From: a virus
Direction: 5' to 3' (one strand)
DNA length: 64,000 nucleotides
Virus record (IMG/VR): IMGVR_UViG_3300037225_000815
Location: 1 to 64,000 of that record
Positions 36,273 to 41,686 of the stretch are shown one piece after another. The position numbers and the translations under genes were made by a program. How positions within the stretch are numbered: the first letter of the stretch is position 1; each line of letters starts with the position of its first letter. The notes below the pieces were generated by a model, which made no database searches, was not told the origin of the DNA, and saw only the letters and a list, made by a program, of their open reading frames with translations.

Positions 36273-36959
36273 TTAGCCTCCTAAGCTAATAGATTCTAAT
36301 TGTAATGTTCGACCAGTGGCACTATTTCGACAAGCTTCCGCTAGCTGTAATAGTCCTTTCTGCCGATATGATGGGTCTTTCCACCGTTCCTTAAGTCTTT
36401 CAGACATCTTCTGCCTGGTTGCAAGAGATAGCTTTCTACCCCGTTGCCAGGATGATAATTTGGCTTTATGGTCAGGAGTAAACTCCTTTCCTTTAAGAGC
36501 TTGAGACATCTTCATTCTTGCATCAAGTGTATGCTTCCTGCCTAGAATCTTAGCTGTTCTCTTGGCTATAGATTCTGGAGATAGCTTCTTGCCTTTCTGC
36601 GATTCGGCTATCTTCATCCTTGTTTCTAATGAAGGCTTGTAACCTAAGTGTCCTTCTCCGCCTTCAGTTGTATTTACTAACTTACAACCAGAATCCTTAT
36701 ATGTCTTAATGAGCTGAATCTCTTCATTAGAACCATCACCTTCAACCTCCAAGATCTGCTGTACTTTAGGTTCAACGCCATCCTTTATGCAGCATCTGAT
36801 CCATTTGCACCTATAGTCGGTACCACCAAGTCTAGCTTCACTCATATGTTCAATAAGTCTCCTCTCTGGTGTATATGTGGTCTTTCCAATGTATCTTACC
36901 TGACCATAAAGCTCATGGGAATATCTAGGTTCAAGTAGGACATATAGCTTAGTCTTCAT
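36273..36959 (-). CDS. GIY-YIG endonuclease with NUMOD3 repeats
   Basis: 228 residues from ATG 36959 (AAGGA upstream, start overlaps a 12-codon minigene as TAATG). The catalytic part is at residues about 3-90: KLYVLLEP in the GIY position, QVRYIGKTTYTPERRLIEHM with YIG, Arg and His, then DGSNEEIQLIKTYKD with the Glu. Four NUMOD3-like units follow, such as PSLETRMKIAESQKGKKLSP and HTLDARMKMSQALKGK. Markedly AT-rich compared with neighbours. Differs from the endonuclease at 21401 in sequence and lacks NUMOD1. Confidence 0.85.
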   Translation of the reverse strand: MKTKLYVLLEPRYSHELYGQVRYIGKTTYTPERRLIEHMSEARLGGTDYRCKWIRCCIKDGVEPKVQQILEVEGDGSNEEIQLIKTYKDSGCKLVNTTEGGEGHLGYKPSLETRMKIAESQKGKKLSPESIAKRTAKILGRKHTLDARMKMSQALKGKEFTPDHKAKLSSWQRGRKLSLATRQKMSERLKERWKDPSYRQKGLLQLAEACRNSATGRTLQLESISLGG

Positions 36960-36997
36960 TATATCCTTCCAGGGTACCATTTCTGTGTGTTATTCAT
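36959..36997 (-). CDS. Twelve-codon leader ORF before endonuclease
   Basis: ATG 36997 with an ideal AAGGAGG encodes MNNTQKWYPGRI, and its TAA overlaps the endonuclease ATG as TAATG. The RBS can fold into a 6-bp hairpin (AACCTC with GAGGTT) that would hide it. It may couple translation to the endonuclease, or be the start of a gene interrupted by the mobile insertion. Confidence 0.45.
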   Translation of the reverse strand: MNNTQKWYPGRI

Positions 36998-37029
36998 TTG
37001 AACCTCCTTGAGGTTATAAGATACGGTTT

Positions 37030-37191
37030 CTATGTAGCCGGAGCGGCGGGCGGCGCGGGCGGGACAGGCGGCTTCTTCGTGAACCAGCCCTTGATTGTGT
37101 CCCACAACAGGGATATTCCCTGTATGATGGTTGCCACCAGCCCGATATCGTTCAATACGTCCTGGGGGCTGATCTTGTCCTTCTTGGCCAT
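37030..37191 (-). CDS. Small amphipathic protein with Pro/Ala tail
   Basis: 53 residues from ATG 37191 with AAGGAGG; the upstream extension would run into the Tyr tRNA gene. A helix with hydrophobic face (VLNDIGLVATIIQGISLLWD) is followed by KGWFTKKPPVPPAPPAAPAT. Could be membrane-associated and linked to the holin-like protein three genes downstream. Not recognised. Confidence 0.55.
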   Translation of the reverse strand: MAKKDKISPQDVLNDIGLVATIIQGISLLWDTIKGWFTKKPPVPPAPPAAPAT

Positions 37192-37248
37192 GTTTCCTCC
37201 TTGGCTCGATACCCATATGTTAGGTACTTTCAAGCCTTTCATCATCTG

Positions 37249-37335
37249 TGGGAAGTGATGGATTCGAACCACCGCGGCCGCTTTCGCGACGACGGGTTTA
37301 CAGCCCGTTGGTTTCAACCGCTCACCCAACTGCCC
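37249..37335 (-). tRNA. tRNA-Tyr (GTA)
   Basis: 87 nt with a long variable arm. Anticodon arm ACGGG-CTGTAAA-CCCGT gives anticodon GTA. Acceptor GGGCAGT pairs with ACTTCCC except one C-T mismatch; discriminator A. T loop TTCGAAT. CCA is not encoded. Confidence 0.92.
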
Positions 37336-37338
37336 ATT

Positions 37339-37411
37339 TGGAGCTGACAGGAATCGAACCTGCGACTTCCTGGTTGCAAACCAGGCGCTCTCCCAACTGA
37401 GCTACAACCCC
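37339..37411 (-). tRNA. tRNA-Ala (TGC)
   Basis: 73 nt. Anticodon arm CCTGG-TTTGCAA-CCAGG; anticodon TGC. Acceptor GGGGTTG with CAGCTCC keeps the G3:U70 pair that marks alanine tRNAs; discriminator A. No encoded CCA. Confidence 0.95.
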
Positions 37412-37414
37412 ATT

Positions 37415-37488
37415 CGGACTGTACGGGACTCGAACCCGTGACCTCCGGATCGACAATCCGGCGCACTAGCCAACTGTGCTAACAATCC
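37415..37488 (-). tRNA. tRNA-Asp (GTC)
   Basis: 74 nt. Anticodon arm CCGGA-TTGTCGA-TCCGG; anticodon GTC. Acceptor GGATTGT with ACAGTCC fully paired (one G-U); discriminator G as usual for Asp. No encoded CCA. Confidence 0.94.
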
Positions 37489-37493
37489 CTTCT

Positions 37494-37567
37494 AGCGGCC
37501 TGTGGGATTTGAACCCACGTAAACCAGCTTGGAAGGCTGGCACATAACCGGGCTCTGTCAAAGCCGC
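37494..37567 (-). tRNA. tRNA-Gly (TCC)
   Basis: 74 nt. Anticodon arm CCAGC-CTTCCAA-GCTGG; anticodon TCC. Acceptor GCGGCTT with AGGCCGC; discriminator T (U73), the glycine identity base. Reads GGA and GGG. No encoded CCA. Confidence 0.94.
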
Positions 37568-37573
37568 ACATAT

Positions 37574-37660
37574 CGGAGAGTACAGGACTTGAACCTGTAA
37601 GGCGACTTAATGCGCCCACGGATTTAGCAAACCCGCTCCTTACCATTCGAACAACTCTCC
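37574..37660 (-). tRNA. tRNA-Ser (GCT), copy 2
   Basis: 87 nt with a long variable arm (GGCG pairing CGCC). Anticodon arm CGGGT-TTGCTAA-ATCCG; anticodon GCT. Acceptor GGAGAGT pairs perfectly with ACTCTCC; discriminator G. Same anticodon as the neighbouring Ser tRNA but a different body. Confidence 0.92.
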
Positions 37661-37663
37661 ATT

Positions 37664-37749
37664 CGGAGAGAGTAGGATTTGAACCTACGCATCCCTTACG
37701 GGATGGCGGCTTAGCAAGCCGCTGGTTTAAGCCGCTCACCCAACTCTCT
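37664..37749 (-). tRNA. tRNA-Ser (GCT), copy 1
   Basis: 86 nt, first of the cluster. Anticodon arm GCGGC-TTGCTAA-GCCGC; anticodon GCT. Variable arm CATCCC-GTAA-GGGATG. The acceptor has only five good pairs (GAGAG with CTCTC), with mismatches at positions 1 and 7, so this copy may be weaker or need editing. Confidence 0.85.
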
Positions 37750-38086
37750 ATGTTAACTGCTTCCTTTCAGGATCCGAGCTATGCGTAGCATCACGCTCCT
37801 TCCTGGCCGGTGGTTTGTTGCCGAACAAGATCTCGATGTCAAGGCGGTGTCCCCAGTCAGTCGTCAGGGTACCTCCAGCCAGGTTGGCCCGCATGGCCTT
37901 CACGATGTCCACAAGAAGGTCCCGGACCGATCCGGTGTTGTACTCGGTCGTTATGTTCAATGATACCTTGATTGGCTTGCCATATTCGGATGGCCCAATC
38001 ATCAATTGGTCATATGGTAATGATTCAGGCGGTACGACGTCCACTTCCTTGTAGAATACTTTGTCTGTCGGCTTGATATCGTTCAT
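37748..38086 (-). CDS. Hypothetical protein
   Basis: 112 residues from ATG 38086 (GGAGAG upstream); the frame extends to 38140 without an RBS. Acidic N-terminal half, beta-strand KPIKVSLNITTEYNTGSVRD, helix VRDLLVDIVKAMRANLAG and charged C-terminus. Its end nearly touches the first tRNA (37749), so gene and tRNAs are probably one transcript. Not recognised. Confidence 0.55.
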   Translation of the reverse strand: MNDIKPTDKVFYKEVDVVPPESLPYDQLMIGPSEYGKPIKVSLNITTEYNTGSVRDLLVDIVKAMRANLAGGTLTTDWGHRLDIEILFGNKPPARKERDATHSSDPERKQLT

Positions 38087-38336
38087 CTTCTCTCCTCTCC
38101 TGTATTGTCTTCTCTCCAAAGTGCCGGCGGGGATTGCCACAGCACCAACTGGAGCATTGCTTGGTTGTCTTCCTGAGCTTATGCGACTGGTGCTCGATCC
38201 ATTCTTCCTTCGTGATCCGGTGCTCGAAGTTCAGGCTACCCCGGTCACTATAGAAGAAGTCGATCCTGCTGGCCAGCGCCTTGGCTCGCCTGAGCCCGTT
38301 CGCTTTCGCCTTCTCAAGACGCTCCCTTGATATCAT
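38025..38336 (-). CDS. Conserved small phage protein with CSSWCCGNPR motif
   Basis: 103 residues, ATG 38336 overlapping the upstream stop as ATGA. The central segment SHKLRKTTKQCSSWCCGNPR followed by HFGEKTIQERRED matches a short protein family common in phage and bacterial genomes, with Cys residues that probably bind metal. It overlaps the next gene by 62 bases, yet the conserved motif falls before the overlap, so the frame is real. Function unknown. Confidence 0.65.
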   Translation of the reverse strand: MISRERLEKAKANGLRRAKALASRIDFFYSDRGSLNFEHRITKEEWIEHQSHKLRKTTKQCSSWCCGNPRRHFGEKTIQERREDERYQADRQSILQGSGRRTA

Positions 38337-38701
38337 GCATGAGTACCTCTATCCCTCATGTATCCTTTCCAATTGAGTAGCGGCCGGTAGACCGGCGGCT
38401 GGTCCTTGATGGGATCCGTCGGAACATGGATCCATGGCGTCCGCGGGGAATCCTCCGGAACCTCGGATGAGATCCGGTTGCTGCCATGGACAGGGTCGAT
38501 GGCAACTTCCCTCAGGACAGGATCGTTGGTATGGACTCCGCCGTTGGGATTGACCATGCCTGGACCGGGCTCGAAGAAGTCCCTGCGGCTGACTCTATTT
38601 GGAAGTGCCTTGATATTGGGAGTATGCTTAGCCCATTTCTTAGCCATCTTGGGATGCTGTGAGAACATCCATCGAGCTTGAGATTTGGAAGCGAAAGGCA
38701 T
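38333..38701 (-). CDS. Small phage protein with MPF-KS-QARWMF start
   Basis: 122 residues, ATG 38701, RBS CAGGAG. It starts MPFASKSQARWMFSQHPKMA and continues with KKWAKHTPNIKALP, a motif found at the N-terminus of many short phage proteins of unknown function. The remainder is Pro-rich and probably disordered. Confidence 0.65.
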   Translation of the reverse strand: MPFASKSQARWMFSQHPKMAKKWAKHTPNIKALPNRVSRRDFFEPGPGMVNPNGGVHTNDPVLREVAIDPVHGSNRISSEVPEDSPRTPWIHVPTDPIKDQPPVYRPLLNWKGYMRDRGTHA

Positions 38702-38730
38702 TTGATTGCTCCTGGTTTCTATTGTCTACT

Positions 38731-39039
38731 CTAGACTTCCTTCATCCTGGCCTTGAGCGCCGGCAGGTTGAATGTACCGAACATCCTGTCGACCTCGGCG
38801 CCGTTCTTGTATACGATCAGCGTCGGCACGCTGCATACGTTCTCGGCCTGGGTGAGCCGGTCATGCTTCTCCACGTCCACATAATAGAAGTTGCATTTAT
38901 CGGACATCTCATTCTCAAGCTCCTCGATGATCCCCTTCATCGACTTGCATGGGTCGCACCATGGCGCCCCGTACTCGACTATGACCAGTCCCTTGGAATG
39001 GTCAAGCTCGGAATAGTTCTCTTGCCTGATCTCATACAT
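38731..39039 (-). CDS. Thioredoxin
   Basis: 102 residues, ATG 39039, RBS GGGAGG. The thioredoxin fold is complete in pattern: VIVEYGAPWCDPCKSMKGII carries the active site WCDPC, followed by NFYYVDVEKH and the cis-Pro loop CSVPTLIVYKNG. The active site differs from the usual WCGPC by Asp. It reduces disulfides; phage thioredoxins often support ribonucleotide reductase, which is not in this window. Its RBS is encoded in the last codons of the upstream gene. Confidence 0.93.
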   Translation of the reverse strand: MYEIRQENYSELDHSKGLVIVEYGAPWCDPCKSMKGIIEELENEMSDKCNFYYVDVEKHDRLTQAENVCSVPTLIVYKNGAEVDRMFGTFNLPALKARMKEV

Positions 39040-39041
39040 CT

Positions 39042-39410
39042 CTATACCTCCCTGACTTTCAGTTCTGCTGGCGGCGCGGTCACCGACTTGAAATGGGAAC
39101 CCTTGTCCTTCACGCCGAGCATGGTCATTAGATTATCGAGCCGCCTCCGCTCCGCCTGGACCTCGCTTTCCATGTCGGCTATATCCCTTGGCATCTCCCT
39201 GAGCTGCCGCTCATACACCTTCCTCACGCACGACCAGCACGCGTGGCGGTCAGAATACTGGTCGTAGTCGTTCCTTACCTGGACCCGGAAGACTCTGCCC
39301 TTGTACTCGTGCCGGTTGATCTTCCTGCCGCAGACGGCGCATGTCTGTGCCTTATGCGGAAGGTTGGTGACCTCTGTGTATATGGCAATCAGCTTCTTCA
39401 GCTCAGTCAT
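39042..39410 (-). CDS. Zinc-ribbon-like protein
   Basis: 122 residues, ATG 39410, RBS AGGAGG. CAVCGRKI near residue 23 and CWSCVRK near 58 make a probable four-Cys zinc site. A charged helix follows and the C-terminus is PAELKVREV. The final codons (GTCAGGGAGG) double as RBS for thioredoxin. Possible nucleic acid or protein binding; not assigned. Confidence 0.6.
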   Translation of the reverse strand: MTELKKLIAIYTEVTNLPHKAQTCAVCGRKINRHEYKGRVFRVQVRNDYDQYSDRHACWSCVRKVYERQLREMPRDIADMESEVQAERRRLDNLMTMLGVKDKGSHFKSVTAPPAELKVREV

Positions 39411-39615
39411 GCCTGTCCCTCCTGAACGTCACAATGAACCAGGTCCTGATGTAGCCGGCTGCCGCTACGACGAACATTATTGGGGCTCCCATTGCCACTG
39501 TTGCGACGGCAACCGCGATAGTTGCGACGGCGACCACCAAACCTGCGACGGCCAGCAGTATTGCGACGGGAACGGCCCAAAGCCATCCCAATTTGGACTT
39601 CGACAGTGTGCTCAT
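39403..39615 (-). CDS. Small membrane protein
   Basis: 70 residues from ATG 39615 (GAGGGG upstream); the longer frame to 39675 lacks an RBS. Basic start, then two closely spaced hydrophobic segments (LWAVPVAILLAVAGLVVAVA and VAMGAPIMFVVAAAGYI), then a basic tail. Overlaps the next gene by 8 bases. Function unknown. Confidence 0.6.
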   Translation of the reverse strand: MSTLSKSKLGWLWAVPVAILLAVAGLVVAVATIAVAVATVAMGAPIMFVVAAAGYIRTWFIVTFRRDRHD

Positions 39616-39632
39616 ATTGCCCCTCGGAAGAT

Positions 39633-39673
39633 GGTCCGCCCACGGCGGAGGGAGGTAGCCGTGGGTTGGGACC
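39633..39673 (-). promoter_or_regulatory. Two-part hairpin upstream of membrane gene
   Basis: CCCACGGC and GCCGTGGG (8 bp) lie inside GGTCC and GGACC (5 bp). It stands between the stop at 39694 and the next RBS. Without a T run it is more likely a transcript-stability element than a terminator. Confidence 0.45.
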
Positions 39674-39693
39674 AATAGGGAAAGGAGGTATGT

Positions 39694-40281
39694 TTATGCC
39701 TCATTGACAGTGTCTCCCTTCGGTTTCATAGATAGTATACGCCGATCCTCTTCCTTCTTCAAGCGCCACTCCTTTACCATGGCTTCGAGGTCAGGTAAGA
39801 GCGCAGTGAGCCTGTCCTTGGATTCCTGCCAGCTCATGTCCTGGACGGGTCCCTGCGAGATAGTGTTGGAGGTCCCTACCGGCCACAGCATATTGACTTC
39901 GTTGAGGAGCCGCTCCCTGTTCGCAGGGTTGTCGAAGTCGAACGTCCTCGGGCTGACGCTTGGGGTGTAATGTCCGATTACAGCAGCATCCCAGAGGTTC
40001 ACGTTCGAAACCTCGCCGCTCATCATGATGTAGTTCCCGCTGACCTCGAAGATCTGCTCCTGGGTCCAGGGTCTCGCCGGCTGCGACATGTTGTCGCGCA
40101 GTCCGGCCGACGCCTCGCGCAACGCCCGCTGGGTAGCGTTCTCCACTGCGAACGTGCCGCCCAGCCTATGCAGGTCGTCCGAGAGCCGGATGTCGCCTCC
40201 GCGGCGGATGTCGCCTCCGCGGCGGAGGTCGTCGGATAATGGTCTCACCGGGTACATCGCGCGTCTGTGTACGCTAGGCAT
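39694..40281 (-). CDS. Hypothetical protein, first gene of minus strand
   Basis: 195 residues from ATG 40281, chosen for GGAGGTG; an earlier in-frame ATG at 40314 lies within the promoter. An N-terminal Arg/Asp/Gly-rich part contains the repeat RRGGDI twice, from an 18-bp tandem duplication at 40187-40222. The remainder has helical and beta parts and ends in a charged helix (LEAMVKEWRLKKEEDRRILS). Not recognised. Confidence 0.55.
   Translation of the reverse strand: MPSVHRRAMYPVRPLSDDLRRGGDIRRGGDIRLSDDLHRLGGTFAVENATQRALREASAGLRDNMSQPARPWTQEQIFEVSGNYIMMSGEVSNVNLWDAAVIGHYTPSVSPRTFDFDNPANRERLLNEVNMLWPVGTSNTISQGPVQDMSWQESKDRLTALLPDLEAMVKEWRLKKEEDRRILSMKPKGDTVNEA
40187..40222. repeat. Tandem 18-bp duplication inside 39694-40281 gene
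   Basis: Two perfect copies of the unit CGGATGTCGCCTCCGCGG, giving a repeated six-residue RGGDIR block without changing the frame. Probably slippage; a partial third copy follows. Confidence 0.85.
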
Positions 40282-40303
40282 GGCGCCACCTCCATTCACT
40301 GAT

Positions 40304-40332
40304 AATATACTCATTTGATCCGCAGTAGTCAA
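40304..40332 (-). promoter_or_regulatory. Sigma70-like promoter at strand divergence
   Basis: -35 TTGACT at 40332-40327, 17 bases, -10 TATATT at 40309-40304. Start expected near 40297, about 16 bases before the first minus-strand ATG. Hexamers and spacing are identical to the promoter at 34447. Confidence 0.7.
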
Positions 40333-40872
40333 GCGGATCCCTTTATAAACGGCTTTTCCATGGCCCCGGGTCTCCGGATGATTACAGGGATCCATCGGAC
40401 GATTATCGGACGATTCCAGGCGGATCCGGAAGCGGCGGATTCCCATTTCCCGGATCCGGATATATGCCGTATACCTCCCCTACAGGCTCCGGAACCCCGT
40501 TCTAATGTGGCGAAATATGCGGCGAAGAACCGGCAACCATCACCAGGAACCGCCGGTTATCCATCCGCGGCGGGCGGCCGACAACCCCATACACCCCGCA
40601 TCCCGGCCCTATACACCCCATACCCGGAGGGAAGTTGCCGCTGGGCGGGCCACCGCGGACTCCCTATACCCGCCAAATGCGCCCGAAACATGGACATTCG
40701 GCGACTTATAGGAACCTATGGAAGGATGATGCCGCGCCTTAATAGGGGCAATCCAGGAATAATTGTGCCCGACACCTGGTGAGAGTTGAGGGAGTTAGTC
40801 TTTGGTTTCATGCCCAGGGGTAGCTATCAACTCTAAGATACTAAACCAATTAAACATCCATAGGAGGATGCC
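40333..40872. other. Divergent intergenic region with repeats
   Basis: 540 bases without a credible gene between the divergent transcription units. Seen: a tandem 11-bp repeat ATCGGACGATT at 40394-40415, several GGATCC/CGGATCCGGA palindromes at 40334-40465, and C-rich repeats around ATACACCCC at 40580-40630. Near the plus-strand side a long hairpin pairs AGAGTTGA (40782-40789) with TCAACTCT (40827-40834). It probably holds promoters for the plus strand and could contain a replication origin. No clear plus-strand sigma70 promoter was found. Confidence 0.5.
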
Positions 40873-41061
40873 ATGATCAATTCAAAGTTCTCGAAGATCG
40901 TTGTTGTCGATGAGAAGGAACAGATCCTGTCTCAGCTCACTGCTCTGAATGCATCTGAGTACAAAGCGGTAATGACGATGATTAGGAAAGGTATGAAGAA
41001 GGATGACAAGATGGCTATTGATGCAGCAATCGAATTGCATTGCTTCAATCAGATGCCATGA
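40873..41061 (+). CDS. First plus-strand small protein
   Basis: 62 residues, ATG 40873, RBS TAGGAGG. Mixed alpha/beta with a helical middle (LTALNASEYKAVMTMIRKGM) and a charged KKDDK turn. Being the first gene after the divergent region, it is probably expressed very early. No family recognised. Confidence 0.6.
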   Translation: MINSKFSKIVVVDEKEQILSQLTALNASEYKAVMTMIRKGMKKDDKMAIDAAIELHCFNQMP

Positions 41062-41109
41062 ACTAGGAGGGTTTAAGCCTAGTGCGTCCAGTGGTAGAGA
41101 TACCACTGG
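41062..41109 (+). promoter_or_regulatory. Double hairpin in leader of second gene
   Basis: ACTAGG pairs with CCTAGT (41062-41083). Immediately after it CCAGTGGTA pairs with TACCACTGG (41088-41109), a perfect 9-bp stem with GAGA tetraloop. Then come GGGTACCC and the RBS AAGGAG. Looks like a structured 5' leader. Confidence 0.6.
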
Positions 41110-41135
41110 GGTACCCAGTATATAAGGAGTATGAC

Positions 41136-41363
41136 ATGATGTACACAGGATTGAATGAACAGGAAGTTGTGTTGAAAGGATTGATTGAGATATGGAAAGA
41201 GGAAGGCCATCTGGATATCCAGTTGTTGAATGTGTTGGTTGATGCATTGGATGATGATGTTGTGCTGGTGAGAGTTGTTGCTGAGCCAAGAGTAAGGGCT
41301 ATTGGTTATGGCAATGTAGGCACATGCAGTTGGTGCTGCAAAGTTAAAGGGTATAGGGGGTAG
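41136..41363 (+). CDS. Small acidic protein
   Basis: 75 residues from ATG 41136 (AAGGAG upstream; the adjacent ATG at 41139 is equally possible). The upstream frame runs through hairpins and is not used. Helix LNEQEVVLKGLIEIWKEEGH, acidic LVDALDDDVVLV, then TCSWCC. No family recognised. Confidence 0.55.
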   Translation: MMYTGLNEQEVVLKGLIEIWKEEGHLDIQLLNVLVDALDDDVVLVRVVAEPRVRAIGYGNVGTCSWCCKVKGYRG

Positions 41364-41452
41364 GTTGGGGAAGGGTAGGGGTACTAATCATTCAAGTGGC
41401 ACGGTGCCTGGCCGTGGTACTAAACATAACACTATTCCATAGGAGGAATATC

Positions 41453-41620
41453 ATGGATTGCAGAAACATCGGATTGCATTGCCACAATTGTGGAATGTTG
41501 AACGAGGTGTCGTCTTGCGCTGCTTGGGGAATGCCCAAGAAAGTCGAGATCGTCGAGGACACGATGTCCAAGGACACTGATGGTACACCGGAGACGGGGT
41601 TGCCGTCTGATCTGAAGTGA
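41453..41620 (+). CDS. Small Cys-rich protein
   Basis: 55 residues from ATG 41453 with AGGAGG. MDCRNIGLHCHNCGMLNEVS contains a Cys/His cluster, with another Cys soon after, consistent with a small zinc knuckle. The acidic C-terminal half is probably disordered. Not recognised. Confidence 0.55.
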   Translation: MDCRNIGLHCHNCGMLNEVSSCAAWGMPKKVEIVEDTMSKDTDGTPETGLPSDLK

Positions 41621-41623
41621 GCG

Positions 41624-41645
41624 CTAGTATACGGTTGTATGCTAG
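41624..41645 (+). promoter_or_regulatory. Leader hairpin before 888-aa polymerase-like gene
   Basis: CTAGTATAC pairs with GTATGCTAG over 9 bp (one G-U) with loop GGTT, 41 bases before the ATG. A second small stem (AGAC, GTCT) follows before the RBS AGGAGG. Confidence 0.5.
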
Positions 41646-41686
41646 GCTGTAGGTACGAAACGAGACATTGTCTATAGGAGGACAAC

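Noticed and set aside
40315-40782. 155-residue open frame on plus strand in the divergent region
   Set aside because: No RBS, low-complexity Pro/Arg-rich translation, and it covers direct repeats and the minus-strand promoter.
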